A stretch of 64,000 nt of DNA from Bolinopsis microptera. Taxonomy: Eukaryota > Ctenophora > Tentaculata > Lobata > Bolinopsidae. The position numbers and the translations under genes were made by a program. Where the stretch lies: the NCBI RefSeq assembly GCF_026151205.1, contig NC_087077.1, positions 3,472,001 through 3,536,000 of the forward strand, in the 5' to 3' direction. The notes below the pieces were generated by a model. The model did no database searches, was not told the DNA's origin, and saw only the letters and a program-made list of their open reading frames with translations. This document shows positions 1 to 12,400 of the stretch, piece by piece. Position 1 is the first letter of the stretch. Each line of letters begins with the position of its first letter.

Positions 1-1010
1 CAAGGACTAGGAATAGCTCAACTCTAATAACTAGCTCAAACATCTCGTGACAATTATTACAGTTTTAATACTGTCATAACAAGAACTAGGAATAGCTCAA
101 CTCTAATAACTAGATCAAACATCTCGTGACAACTATTGTAGTTTTAATACTGTCATAACAAGGACTAGGAATATCTCAACTCTAATAACTAGATCAAACA
201 TCTCGTGACAACTATTGTAGTTTTAATACTGTCATAGCAAGAACTAGGAATAGCTCAACTCTTATAACTAGATCAAACATCTCGTGACAACTATTGTAGT
301 TTTAATACTGTCATAGCAAGAACTAGGAATAGCTCAACTCTTATAACTAGATCAAACATCTCGTGACAACTATTGTAGTTTTAATACTGTCATAGCAAGA
401 ACTAGGAATAGCTCAACTCTAATAACTAGATCAAACATCTCGTGACAACTATTGTAGTTTTAATACTGGCATAGCAAGAACTAGGAATAGCTCAACTCTA
501 ATAACTAGATCAAACATCTCGTGACAACTATTGTAGTTTTAATACTGTCATAACAAGGACTAGGAATAGCTCAACTCTAGCCACTAGATCAAACATCTCG
601 TGACAACTATTGTAGTTTTAATACTGTCATAACAAGGACTAGGAATATCTCAACTCTAATAACTAGATCAAACATCCCGTGACAACTATTGTAGTTTTAA
701 TACTGTCATAACAAGGACTAGGAATAGCTCGACTCTAATAATTAGATCAAACATCTCGTGACAACTATTGTAGTTTTAATACTGTCATAACAAGGACTAG
801 GAATAGCTCAACTCTAATAACTAGATCAAACATCTCGTGACAACTATTGTAGTTTTAATACTGTCATAACAAGGACTAGGAATAGCTCAACTCTAATAAC
901 TAGATCAAACATCTCGTGACAATTATTACAGTTTTAATACTGTCATAACAAGGACTAGAATTAGCTCAACTCTAATAACTAGATCAAACATCTCGTGACA
1001 ATCATTATAA
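1..1010. repeat. 79-bp tandem satellite, about 13 copies, cut by the left edge
   Basis: A 79-bp unit containing 'ctaggaatagctcaactc' and 'catctcgtgacaactatt' repeats head to tail, with successive starts at 81 and 160. Copies differ by a few substitutions (aagaac/aaggac, attgtag/attacag). The array breaks down near 1000, and its left end lies outside the window. No reading frame or spacer pattern is seen, so it is an ordinary satellite array. Confidence 0.95.
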
Positions 1011-1496
1011 TTTTCATACACAACTGATCGTACAGTTTAAAATGGAACAAAATAAGACAGAATAATTGATCAAATGTTTAAAAAATAAACTGTTAAAAAA
1101 TAAAGGTATCATATCAGACGAGTAGCTTAAATGCGGGGCGAAGGTCTCAATTGATGGAATAAATTGTAATGCTGCAGCGCAGGGCGCGGCATAGTAACCA
1201 TCTAATGCGCAACCATCCAATGCGAAAATTTAAAATCACATTTGGATATAATGCGCGTGAGTGCTTACAAATTTGCTTTTGGCGGAGATATAAACTGCGC
1301 CTTTTCGGGTGCACAAATTTTAATTTACTGGGCCGCGCTCAGCCTGTCATTCCGCCGAATCTCTATTTTATATGATTATGAACATAAATATAATAGCCTA
1401 AGGTCTTGCTCTAACCAGAGCCCTCTCGCTTGCAGTAGCGCGCGACCGCCGAAGTGAAACAAGCGCGTCACGCAGTACGCGTAGACACATGGCTAT

Positions 1497-1900
1497 GTGA
1501 AAAAGCACATGGTTAGGTTGACCATTGTTAATGATTTGGCCCGGCGCGCGCTACTTCGTAGCACTTGCCGTCGGGCCAGTGAGAAGAAAGCGACGCGCGC
1601 TACTTCAAAGAAATTTAGACGAGTAACATCCGTTAAATGGTTAGGTAAACTTAAACGGATGTTACTCGTCTTAATTTCTTCGAAGTTACTGGGCCGCGCT
1701 CAGCTTCAAGCTGCCATTCGTGATTCGAGAAGAAAGCGGCGCGCGCTACTTCGAAGTTACCTGGGGACCCCAGTCTATTATGTTCATTAACATGAGATGA
1801 ATAGACAGCTTGTCATTCTGCCTAATCTCTATTCGCTTTCTTCTCGAATCACGAACGGCAAGTGCTACGAAGTAGCGTCCGCAGGGACAGTCCATTAACA
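1497..1900. repeat. GC-rich foldback (MITE-like) repeat cluster
   Basis: This block is much richer in GC than its surroundings and is built of inverted motifs. The clearest hairpin pairs 1602-1636 (gacgagtaacatccgtt) with about 1650-1685 (aacggatgttactcgtc), with a loop of roughly 13 bases. Related words (agaagaaagcggcgcgcgct, gctacttcgaag, cctggggacccc) recur near 2510, 2800, 4200, 32950, 33690 and 33950, so it is a dispersed family. The ORF running through it reads arginine-rich repeat sequence and is not credible as a gene. No transposase is present. Confidence 0.7.
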
Positions 1901-2039
1901 ATCAACAATGGTCAAGGTGAACTCGGCTTGCCTAATGGTGCATATCTGATATCACCGATTTAAATCTAATGTCGTGAGTTGATTGACGATGTCAACCCAT
2001 CGAGATCGTTGCTTTATGAAGCACAGCAGCGATCGTGGA

Positions 2040-2370
2040 TCGTTGTTCGATGCGAAGCAAGAATGCTAGTTTGCGCGGCGCGTCGAAGCCCTCCAAGTTG
2101 TTGGTTGTGAGAAACATTATTTAATGCGCGGCGCGGCCCAGTAGTGCACTGCACTACTACACTTGTTTTGATTGCGATGTCAACTCTTCCAGATTGTTGC
2201 TCTCCGAATTAACAAAACAACAATCTCGATGCGAAGTAAGAAAAATAGTTCATCATCATGCACGTTGAAGCGAAGAAGTCCTCCAAATTGCAAATACTTG
2301 TCATACGTTGTATGGCCCGGCGCGCACGAGTGCGCGGCTCCCATGTATCGTAGAAACGATACACTTAGTG
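2040..2370. repeat. Further copies of the GC-rich foldback family
   Basis: The segment contains 'gaatgctagtttgcgcggcg', 'gaagccctccaagttg' and 'cggcgcggcccagtagtgca'. These match, in direct or inverted form, blocks near 32980-33060, 33690-33800 and 33900-34010. No coding content is supported. Confidence 0.6.
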
Positions 2371-2504
2371 AACCGACAATGGGGGTCACGACGTGATACA
2401 AAGAAAATTATTTGAAATTTAGTTGCAAGTTAAGATAAAAGGTTTGTAGTTAAATTACTGAGTAGCCTAATGAGATAATTATTTTTCTTCTTACATTTGG
2501 AGTT

Positions 2505-2890
2505 AACTACCTGGGGACCCCAGGCTGTAATATTCACAAACAGTGAAGCTGAGGCGGAATGACAAGCTGGGATGAGTGCGGCCAAGGAATGCCAGCGGTT
2601 AAGCCGCTCAGCTTATTGTACAAATTGTATTACAATTGATAGCATCATTCAAATTTCAAGTACGTTTTAAAGCAATTTACACGATAGTATGATAATTATA
2701 ACCGGTTTAATCTTATTCAGCGTCATCGAAAACGTAGGGTTACAAGGTTTTCCCTTTGATTTTCATCCATAAACAAGAATTGCGCCCGTTGTTTTACCTG
2801 AGGACCCCAGGCTTTAATGTTGATAAACAACCGAATAGAGATTAGGCGGAATGACAGGCTGAGCGCGGCCCAGTAACCGTTGTTTCGTTT
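2505..2890. repeat. Two partial foldback-family ends
   Basis: Two similar blocks start at about 2507 (acctggggaccccaggctgt) and 2798 (acctgaggaccccaggcttt). Each is followed by 'aggcggaatgacaagct' or a close variant and 'gcggccc'. The same words occur inverted at about 1760-1830. They look like degenerate copies of one end of the foldback element. Confidence 0.55.
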
Positions 2891-3556
2891 TGGCGGACGC
2901 TAGATTTCCATTTCACATTTTCTATAAATTTAAGTATAAGCTCCAATCAGCTCACTTCAATCTTCATAATAATAATATTGATAAATTATGCATCAAATAC
3001 GGGAAACACTTGAAATTCAGTTCAATTGCTGTAGAACTTAACTTGTATCTGTAATCCAAGAAATTATCAGCAAATGTAAACTATACTCGTGCACACATCA
3101 ATACACTACGTGTGCCACGTACAAATTGGGCGTATTACCTAATAGTAATATTATACATTACATGCATCATATACATTAAAACACAGTCGCGCCGCGCATT
3201 TATAGATCACAGGCTATCTATACATCACATCTCCGCAAGCAATCCTCGTTGCATGGTAACGAACGGAAGGAAGGAAGGACACACGACATATTTAAACCCA
3301 CCTATCTCGTTCTCCAAAATCCACGTTTTTCTGCAAAAACCTCCATTCGTAACCTTGCACTATTGCCTTTTTTCAAAAAGGTGAAAAGGAAAAAATCCTT
3401 CTATTTTCGATTCTCTGAGCCAGCTGTCTGCTGGGTTTCAGAAGGTGGTACGAGATGCTGCTATAATTGAGCGCTCAGCTGCTCTAAATGGGTCCAATTA
3501 CACACGAAACACTATATTATTCCATATAAGGCCTGATCAAGTCACTTGAGCTCTGG

Positions 3557-3660
3557 TGACGTCACAAAATATCCTAATCGGCATACGACACGTTTCGAAT
3601 GTGATCACGTGCTCGAGGATTTACGAATCAAGGTCACGTGATAGGACCAACTGTCACGTG
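3557..3660. promoter_or_regulatory. CRE plus three CACGTG E-boxes
   Basis: A perfect palindromic TGACGTCA lies at 3557-3564, followed by CACGTG at 3606-3611, 3635-3640 and 3655-3660. Inverted words (ccatataagg near 3523, ccttatatgg near 3674) bracket the group. These are consensus sites for bZIP and bHLH factors, but there is no evidence that they act, and the nearest gene start (DNAJB11) is 1.7 kb away. The group could also be part of a MITE. Confidence 0.3.
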
Positions 3661-4195
3661 ACCTCAGTTATCCCTTATATGGCACAAGGAGCTGCAATTG
3701 ATCAGCTCTTAATTGGGCTGCAATCCTTGGCAGGCCTATAATTACCCAATTTTAAATGAACAATATCTCATCCTACAGAATGATGAGAGCGTAAACAGAA
3801 TGCTTCCCGGAATTAGCACAATGAAGGGAACAAGATGCTGTTGGAATTTCAATTATTCATCTTCCACCCGTAGTCCCTAGACTTGCTGTCATCACTGTTT
3901 CAATAAAAAAGCTTAATATGGGTGTGGCCTTCCTGGCCTGGGGAACGTTTGCCCACGGTAAAAAGTTTTTACTCGGAAATCATTTATTCATACCTTTGGG
4001 ATTGCTACATGTGTATACCTCTCGTGCGCGCTCAAAAGGGGTTACAGCGTGTGTCAACTTTGGGAAGCTGAAGGTCTGTGCAAAGTTTCGTGAGTATCTA
4101 GAAATTTGCAGGAAGCAAAGCAAAAATGTCCATAAATGTCTAGGCTACATAGCTACAAGTCACTGACATATTTTCTTGAATCACCTTGGCCTTTT

Positions 4196-4316
4196 GACCA
4201 TTGTTAATGATCTGGCCCGGCGCGCGCTACTTCGTAGCACTTGCTATCGGGCCAACATTTCAAGAAGAAAGCGGCGCGCTACTTCGAAGAAATTTAGACG
4301 AGTAACATCCGTCAAC
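4196..4316. repeat. GC-rich foldback family copy
   Basis: The words 'ccattgttaatgatctggcc', 'gctacttcgtagcacttgc' and 'gacgagtaacatccgt' repeat the order seen at 1525-1636, so this is a second, truncated copy of the same element about 2.7 kb away. Confidence 0.65.
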
Positions 4317-4533
4317 TTGGCCTTTCGAGTTGTTGTTTTTGAGAATTTTTAGTGTGGTGACTTGGAATCTATAAATATAACTATATAAGGTGGTAAACCA
4401 GCAAGAACAATTATGATAACCAGTTCCACGCTAAGTCTAACTACATAGTGTTTTCTCATGTCAAGAACTGTCCCTGGACCACAACGAACAATTGGGTAGG
4501 CAGGTAGCCCTGGTTTATTACCAGTGAGCTAGT

Positions 4534-4680
4534 GAGTCGGTTACTGGATTCAAGAGGGGATTAGATGCCTTTCGGCTTCATGGATATCAGGCAAATAAGC
4601 TTGGCTACTACTGGGAACTGTCATATGACATCTTTGACAGGATAGATGTGTGTGTGTGTCTAAGAGGAATAGTTATGTAA
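4534..4680 (+). pseudogene. LINE-type retroelement tail fragment
   Basis: The frame from 4537 reads SVTGFKRGLDAFRLHGYQ and then YWELSYDIFD before a stop at 4680. The pattern of a short S-V-x-x-FK-x-x-LD-x-F helix near a stop is typical of the C-terminus of non-LTR reverse transcriptase ORFs. Nothing upstream can be joined to it. This is a low-confidence fossil fragment. Confidence 0.3.
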
Positions 4681-5347
4681 GTTATATGAAAGAGAATCCA
4701 TTGGTAGCTAAGAGGAAGAAGGTTAATATCAAAGGTATTTAGTTAAATTTTTTAAAAGTTTGTAATTATATGGTTTTAAACGTAAAGTGTTCATTTTCTG
4801 TGAATTTTTTAAAAAGATGCCCAGAGAGGCATTGTTTATAATGTTATGTTATGTTGGCGCACAATCCTTATGCTCTCTCCAAGATCAGCCTGCTTATCCA
4901 TTGCACTGTGTAGGTTAATTTATAGTTTCTAATATTATAGATACAATGCCAGAGCATGTTTACTAATCTTAATCTACTTAACTACTCAAAAGTCCAAGCC
5001 ACCATACACTCCTGAAAAATGGGATAATTTTATGCCCCATAAAATTGTTACTATAGTTGATTGAAGTAAAAATCTTGTTTTCATTTATTACAATAAACAT
5101 ATTAGCTGTTATAGATGAAATAATAAAGATATAGTATAGTTTAACCTAGTATCCTGACAAAAGGTGGTCTAGTGTTATCAGAAGGTGCATATTATAGACC
5201 TGATGAAGTTCAGCCCACTACCCCAGTTATTAATGGCTCATTATGCAGTTAATGATAAAAACAGAAGCTTCCTAGCTTCGTTTATTAATTTGAACAATTC
5301 GTTCTTTGATCATGACATGACTTTTAACTTTTACACTATCAGGTCAA

Positions 5348-6752
5348 ATGGCTTGGCGGCAGCTCTTTTTTCTATTTACACTTCTTCTCCTAGCACTGGC
5401 TGGAAGGGACTTTTATAAAATACTTGGTGTGAGCAAGTCAGCTTCTAAGAAAGAAATCAAGAAGGCATATCGAAAGCTTGCAATGAAATATCACCCAGAT
5501 AAAAATCCTGGTGATGACACAGCTTCAGACAAATTCAAAGAAATTGGTGAAGTATATGAAATTCTTGCCGATGATGATAAACGGAAAACCTATGATAGGC
5601 ATGGTGAGGATGGTATCAAGAATATGCAGCAGGGTGGGGGACATGATCCATTTGCTAATTTCTTTGGACATTTCGGTTTTGGACAGCAGCAAGAAGAACA
5701 ACAAGAACATAAAGGATCTGATGTCGTTGTTGACCTGTTTGTCTCACTTGAAGAACTCTACTTGGGAAATTTTGTAACAGTTAAAAGAGACAGACCCACA
5801 TATGAAGAGACCTCCGGAACTAGGCAATGCAACTGCAGAATGGAAATGAAAACTCATATGACGGGCCCTGGCTCATTTCAGGTAATATCATTTGCTAGTT
5901 AAATTCCTATTCATGTCTGTGTATTTGTGCACATCAGTTGAAATTTACTTGTAGAAAGTTAGGTAGAACAGTCATGTCAGTCCAACCGAGCGTCAGTATT
6001 CTTTATTGTAAGGTTTTAAAAAGCGATTTTTCTCAATGATATATTAATAAGAATCTTTTCAGATGACCCAACACAGAGTTTGCGACCAATGTGCTAACTT
6101 AGTGTTGGTAACTGTAACAGAGGAGTTGGATTTGGAGATTGAGCCGGGCATGCTTGATGGCATGACTCAGAGATTCTCTGGTATGTATTATTACTTGGAT
6201 TTATCTAATTACTTAAAATGTATCACTTCACTAAGCTATAAATGCCAGTAAATGATTTGGTAAAAGTGCATACTACCACTTTAAATGGATATCCCTTCAA
6301 ATATTCCAAAGCTCATCTGAGATAGCTAATTGAGCTAGAAGTAATATTAAATTTCACCAGGTAAGGGAGAGCCCCACATGGAAGGAGACTCAGGAGACCT
6401 TTTCTTCAAAGTTAAAACCATGAGACACCCGAAATTTGAAAGAAAAGGAGATGACTTGTACACAAACCTCACTATTTCTCTTCAAGAAGCTCTTGTTGGA
6501 TTTGACATGACACTTGCTCACTTGGACGGACATGGAGTTCCTGTAAAGCGAGAGAAGGTAACATGGCCTGGTGCTCTTATCATGAAGAAGGGGGAAGGAA
6601 TGCCTAACTTTGAAGACAGGAATAAGTTAGGAAACTTGTTTATAACATTTGATGTGAAATTCCCCAGAGGAGAACTATCAAGTGTAGATAAAGACTCGAT
6701 TAGGAAGATTTTGAACCAAGCAAGTGCCCAAAAAGCTTATAATGGGCTGTAA
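5348..6752 (+). CDS. DNAJB11: DnaJ homolog subfamily B member 11 (ERdj3), ER co-chaperone
   Basis: Three exons, 5348-5881, 6063-6180 and 6361-6752, join in frame (phases 0 and 1, GT-AG introns of about 180 bases) to give 347 aa; the human protein is about 358. The ATG at 5348 begins a hydrophobic signal peptide ending near LALAG. A J domain follows at once, with the HPD motif in [12 protein letters not shown] (about residues 45-56), then a short G/F-type linker rich in Gly, Phe and Gln. The substrate-binding region keeps the ERdj3 cysteine pairs (CNC in exon 1; VCDQC in exon 2) and the family blocks [16 protein letters not shown] and KKGEGMPNF, and ends QKAYNGL. ERdj3 proteins bind unfolded clients in the ER lumen and pass them to BiP by stimulating its ATPase. 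No C-terminal ER-retention signal is seen, as is usual for this subfamily. Confidence 0.95.
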
Positions 6753-7344
6753 TATTAATTGTTGGAAGGGGTAATTATTTAGAGTTTAGATGCTAAGTTC
6801 AGTGCTTACCAAACTTAAAGGCTCGTCAGATTTGTATGTATAAAGTATGATTTTGATAAACTTTTGCTTTATTGGTTTAATTTTATATTGTAATTTTCAG
6901 AGGCTGTGCCTGTGGGTTAATAGTATACACTATACAACTATATTTAGTTAAAGTAGTATAGTAACACCTTCTATATTAACTATCATATTTGGTTTATCCG
7001 TCTCCTGTGCTAGTTGAATCATTATCTATTATTCATTATACTATTCTCACATTCACTATGTTCCTAGAGAGTTCGCCATCACTCTCACCCACATGGAAAT
7101 AACCGCTGTTATCATATTGTTTGTGACCGATGTATCCATTTTGCTAAGTTTGAAGCCATAATTTGACCTCAAGTTTCGTGTCTCATTGACTCATATTAAT
7201 GTTCAATCCTAAATTAAATGGTAGAGAACAATTATTGTTGTTACTATGAAATTGAATAGATTTAAAACATAACTACTGTACATTCAAGCCCTTCACTGTT
7301 GAATAAAATTTATAAAATTAAGTACTAGTTCACAGATTTCACCT

Positions 7345-8178
7345 ATGAATCAGAGACTTCTAGTATGCTGCCTGAACATTCAGGAAGCTCGAAATACAGA
7401 GGTCATTTCAAAGGTACTGAATATCTGCTCCAAACACTTGGTAAAATCTTTTGTTGATCCCCTTTTCAATCGGTCAAATTTGACCTTATGTGGACAAAGA
7501 GATGAGATCATAGGATTAGTGGATCAGATCACTGACATAGCTCTGGAAGACATCGATGTGAATAGTCCTGATCGAGTTTTGGACACGACCATGCATCATC
7601 ATATCGGCATCATTGATAACATTCCTGTTCATCCATTGCACAACACGACTCTTGATGATGCTGCAGAAGCAGCTATAAGCATCTCAGACAATCTCCTGTC
7701 AAAGAACATACCAACCCTTCTTTATGGATCTGCGGATAAAGAACAAGGTAAATCTTTGGTACAAGTCCGCAAATCCACATCATTCTTCGAACGTGGACAG
7801 ACCAAGGATAAAGGAACAGTTGTTGGACATCCAAAACTAGGAACCTCCGTTGTAGGAGCTATTCCTTATGTCATGAGCTTTAACATGGTCATTAACACAG
7901 ATGATATCGAGAGAATCTTACCTCTCATTCCTGATATTAGAAGCATGAAACATGGAATTCTAGCGATGCCGTACAGAAATGTGTTTGAAGGTGAAGATGT
8001 TGTTGAGATAGCTTGTAATTTGAATCAACCTGGTAGCTTCCAAGGGTGCTCAAATGCTGTTCTTAAAAAAGTAAATGGTTTAGTTGCACCACTTAATTTT
8101 AGTGTTATACATAGCTACAGCACAAATCCTCCATTTCAAACCATTCTTCAATCCTATCTTCGGTTGATTGGAAACTAG
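7345..8178 (+). CDS. Formiminotransferase N-terminal-domain protein (FTCD/FTCDNL1-like)
   Basis: A single uninterrupted ORF of 277 aa. The start LLVCCLNIQEARNTEVI and the later HHHIGIIDNIPVHPL, IPTLLYG and FERGQTKDKGTVVGHPKLG match the order of blocks in the N-terminal subdomain of glutamate formimidoyltransferase. That enzyme uses the fold to bind folate and formiminoglutamate in histidine breakdown. The CC-N at the start and the HP-PLG block are closer to the stand-alone FTCDNL1/plant-type proteins than to full FTCD. The C-terminal formiminotransferase half and the cyclodeaminase are absent. The catalytic His region appears as HHHIG instead of HPRMG, so activity is uncertain. The gene lies about 590 bases after DNAJB11 and 125 before HYI, on the same strand. 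Confidence 0.75.
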   Translation: MNQRLLVCCLNIQEARNTEVISKVLNICSKHLVKSFVDPLFNRSNLTLCGQRDEIIGLVDQITDIALEDIDVNSPDRVLDTTMHHHIGIIDNIPVHPLHNTTLDDAAEAAISISDNLLSKNIPTLLYGSADKEQGKSLVQVRKSTSFFERGQTKDKGTVVGHPKLGTSVVGAIPYVMSFNMVINTDDIERILPLIPDIRSMKHGILAMPYRNVFEGEDVVEIACNLNQPGSFQGCSNAVLKKVNGLVAPLNFSVIHSYSTNPPFQTILQSYLRLIGN

Positions 8179-8303
8179 ATTTAGGCCTCTGGTTTTTATA
8201 CGGTAATTTTATTTTATTTGATTATTCGAAGTATTTTTTTATAAAATTTTATTATATAATGATTTATTACATCTAATGACATTTGTAATTTAAGCCAACG
8301 ACC

Positions 8304-9110
8304 ATGGCTGTTTCACAAACCCTCAAGTTCGCATGCAATATTGGAACAATGTTTCCTCAGTCAACATCATTGATAAACAGACTTCAGAAGGCAACATCTT
8401 GTGGGTTTAATGCTTTAGAAGTGGCATTTCCATACTCTTGGTCGCTTGATGAATGGCAGGAAGCACTTACTGCTCATCCAATGCAAGTTGTATTAATCAA
8501 TACTCCTCTGGGCGTGAACAAGGAGCCAGGCTTGGCGTCTTGCCAGAACAAGTTAACAGAGTTCATGGCTGGTGTTCAACAAGGGGTCGAGTATTGCACT
8601 GCGCTGAAATGCTCACAACTTCACATCATGGCAGGAAATGAACCTCCTTACGAGGGACAAAGGCAAATTTTCATTCATAACATGAGGCAAGCTTCAGACA
8701 TTTTGAAAAAACACGGAATTGTTGGCCTAATAGAAACCATCAGCCCTGGGACCATACCTGGTTATTTTCTCAACGATCCAAGGGAAACCTTGATGCTTGT
8801 TCAGGACATTTGCGTTCCAAACATAGCTTTCCAGTTTGATGTCTTCCATCTGAGCATGCTGGGAGAAACAGATGAACAGATAGCAGATCTATTTGACGGT
8901 TGCAACCTGCATTTCATCAAACATGTTCAAGTTGCTCAGACTCCTAAACGAAATGAGGTTAATGCCGAGGGAGGTGTTGATTACAGGAAGATTTTTAAAC
9001 ATATGATATCGAGGAGATATAGTGGGTATGTTGGACTTGAGTATACTCCACAGGATTCTTCTGATAGGCCTTGTTCCGAAGAGACCTTGAAATTTTTATC
9101 AGAATTTTAG
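8304..9110 (+). CDS. HYI: Putative hydroxypyruvate isomerase
   Basis: A single-exon ORF of 268 aa, close to the family's usual length of about 260-277. It is a xylose-isomerase-like TIM barrel. The blocks FACNIGTMFPQ, GFNALEVAFPY, VVLINTPLG, LHIMAGNEPP, GLIETISPGTIPGYFL, FQFDVFHLSMLGE, HFIKHVQVAQTPKRNE and YVGLEYTPQ follow the order of animal HYI proteins. The metal and catalytic Glu/Asp/His positions are present in IETIS, FDVFH, KHVQVA and LEYTP. Bacterial members interconvert hydroxypyruvate and tartronate semialdehyde; the animal substrate is less certain. The ATG at 8304 is chosen because family similarity begins directly after it. No N-terminal targeting sequence is obvious. Confidence 0.9.
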   Translation: MAVSQTLKFACNIGTMFPQSTSLINRLQKATSCGFNALEVAFPYSWSLDEWQEALTAHPMQVVLINTPLGVNKEPGLASCQNKLTEFMAGVQQGVEYCTALKCSQLHIMAGNEPPYEGQRQIFIHNMRQASDILKKHGIVGLIETISPGTIPGYFLNDPRETLMLVQDICVPNIAFQFDVFHLSMLGETDEQIADLFDGCNLHFIKHVQVAQTPKRNEVNAEGGVDYRKIFKHMISRRYSGYVGLEYTPQDSSDRPCSEETLKFLSEF

Positions 9111-9408
9111 CTTTAAAAGTTTAAAAAACCAAAATTTAATAATTTTTAAATACTGAAAAGTTACAAAGTATGTACACTATGTTATTGTATTTTAACGTTG
9201 ATATTATAATTACGTTTTTTAAGATGGTCGTTTATTTGCTACATCTTATGCATCAAATACAGAAGTATATAAAGTTAATATAAAGTTCAAGGGACTCATT
9301 ATCCTGGAGGTCTGGTGCCTTAAATTGCATTTGGTAAATAATTACACCTTAATCAAAATAATTTAGTTATTTGATATTAATGTCTATGCAGTTTTAAAAT
9401 TTAAGGAG

Positions 9409-12400
9409 ATGTACAAAATTCCAGATGACCCTATTGCTGAGGATGAAATCCCTGTAAAAAGTTACTTCAAAAGCAAAAGTGCAGCCAGTCTTGATGAAAC
9501 AGTAAGAAACCATGGCCGGGCCGATGCAACCACCACCACAACCATCGCAACCACTACTAAACCTACATCTTCAAACACTACTACCACAGTATCACCAGTT
9601 TGTACAAATAGCGCAAAAGATCTGTCGGACTCACGAACGAAACAAGTGTTGGAACAGCCAAAACAAAATAGTACTAGAGAGACTCCAGCTGTTAACTCGG
9701 TCAAGTCAGCCCCAACATCCCTATCAGATGCGTTTTCATTTATTAAAGATAGCGAGTTTTACAATGAGGAGGACGCAGAAAAGGCTGCTGAAGAGAACAG
9801 AAAAAGGAAATTGGAGGAAAAGCCTGCTTCTGATCAGGCAGAGCCACCCAAGAAACCAGAACAGCCTCAGGTGCGATAATTTAGGATCTTTAAATCTTCG
9901 AAATCTTATTGAATTGAAATTTGCTTTTTGCACGTCGCATATTTGGGACTGAGTCAGAACTAATTGACAATATTCCTCGCAGAGTTCAAGTTCAGCGGTG
10001 ATTGTGTCCACAAGACAGCGTGGTAATCCTCTACTTGCGCACATGCGCAACGTTGTGATCACCTACAGAGACGACATTCTCGCTGACTATCTGGTCGGTG
10101 CTAACACTTGTGCTCTTTTTCTCTCCCTAAAATACCACCGCCTTAATCCTGATGTAAGTAATAATACTACTAAATGATAATTATTATTTTAGTCTCTTGA
10201 GTCTTGACACCATTTTAGGGTTATACGGGTTCCTGCTAGTACTACTAAATGATATATACTAATCAATCTTATTAATAAGATACATATACCTGCACTTCAT
10301 CCATTTATACTTTCGTCACTGATTCGAGGTGTTTTCCAAAATTTACCAGGCTCATAATAAGCTATCGATATCTAAGTTAATGAAAATGTATTATTAAATT
10401 TCCCCCCATTTTCATTGCTCGTTCAGCCAGTATAACCCATGAAACCCAAACGGCAAACACTGAATAAAATTAGCTTCTAACTCCACTTAGTATAGTAATT
10501 AAGGAGACCCCCTTATTTTACTCCCAGTAGTTGTATCCTTACCATTAACTACAAAGTTGCCCACTCTATAGCTGTCTGAGGCTGTGTCCAAGTCATTAAA
10601 GTAAACATTTCCAATATATCTGTTCCATGTGGCTCTACAACCTGCATTATCAGTCATGTTTATCTCCGCTATCAGCTTACCATTGCAGTGTAAAGTAATC
10701 TGGCCTGGTCCTGTATGATTTCTGTAAAATGTATCAGACTGCTTGTTGAAAACTATAGATCTATTCGATAAAAAGCCTATTTGAGAATATGTACTAAATA
10801 TGATCTACCTTTTTCTATTGTCCATGTTCTATCCTCATGTACGCACATATTTTGATCAAATATTTGCGGTGTGGTTTTGCACATGAAAACCTGGTATGAA
10901 GGAGGATTGTTGAAGTTCACATACAAATACCCAACATACTTTCTGTCTTGGTCGTACCTAAAGGTGGGGAAAATGATGCGTCACACGAGTCTAACAGTAA
11001 CACTCATGTGATCACTATTCAACGTATGATATGTAAATTATCACTTTTCATTAAGATCATCACGAAAGTCTCCAATGATTTTACGTGACAATACTAAATT
11101 GTAACTCAGGCTGCAGCTATCAAAAAATAGTAAATATAAAATGTAGAATTACCACTGTGCACTTATTTTATCTCCACTGCCAAATGAGGAATCAGTTTTG
11201 ATTTGAACTGTTTCTGTGACTACGTTCACGTTGTAATAAGTATTACACTCCACGTCCGTCCACTCTGATGAGGTATTTTAGAGTAATTCTAGAGGCATTT
11301 TAGAGTACTTCTAGTTTTAAGAAATGAACATAAGAATCAGACTTTGTCTTATTTTGTATACTCTAGATAATATTATTATTATCCCATATTTCATAAATGT
11401 GCACATTAACTTTATATTACACTGTTTATGTCATAATACATTTACTGGTTTGTACTCACTTGTTTTTCCGGCAGCTACTTCTACAATTAGTAGCAGCGTG
11501 AAGTAAACTAGCAGTGTCATAGTCAGCTGTATTCGCTGGATATTTCTATAATAAAGTGAAGTAAACTAGCAGTGTCATAGTCAGCTGTATTCGCTGGATA
11601 TTTCTATAATAAAGTGAAGTAAACTAGCAGTGTCATAGTCAGCTGTATTCGCTGGATATTTCTATAATAAAGTGAAGTAAACTAGCAGTGTCATAGTCAG
11701 CTGTATTCGCTGGATATTTCTATAATAAAGTGAAGTAAACTAGCAGTGTCATAGTCAGCTGTATTCGCTGGATATTTCTATAATAAAGTGAAGTAAACTA
11801 GCAGTGTCATAGTCAGCTGTATTCGCTGGATATTTCTATAATAAAGTGAAGTAAACTAGCAGTGTCATAGTCAGCTGTATTCGCTGGATATTTCTATAAT
11901 AAAGTGAAGTAAACTAGCAGTGTCATAGTCAGCTGTATTCGCTGGATATTTCTATAATAAAGTGAAGTAAACTAGCAGTGTCATAGTCAGCTGTATTCGC
12001 TGGATATTTCTATAATAAAGTGAAGTAAACTAGCAGTGTCATAGTCAGCTGTATTCGCTGGATATTTCTATAATAAAGTGAAGTAAACTAGCAGTGTCAT
12101 AGTCAGCTGTATTCGCTGGATATTTCTATAAATAACAACAAATCAAAACTCAAATTGCACGACTTGCTCAGATTAGTTCCTTTGAAATGATGCAGTAAAT
12201 TGATAACAGTTACAGTAAAGTTTTCAAAGAATATCAGAAAATTTAGCATTCGAAGCTTCAAATTGATAATCTAATATCTGAGTTTTAAAACTAACAACAA
12301 ATTACCGTGCTGAGACGAATTTGAAAGTGATGAAAGTCAACATATAAACGATCTAGATACCAATGATCTGGATAGTTACCAAAGCCCAAGATAATAGTTC

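Noticed and set aside
1-1010. CRISPR-like array
   Set aside because: The 79-bp units are continuous with no unique spacers, and the genome is eukaryotic; it is a satellite.
1497-1790. Arginine-rich 97-aa protein
   Set aside because: The frame runs through the GC-rich foldback repeats, and its composition reflects the repeat.
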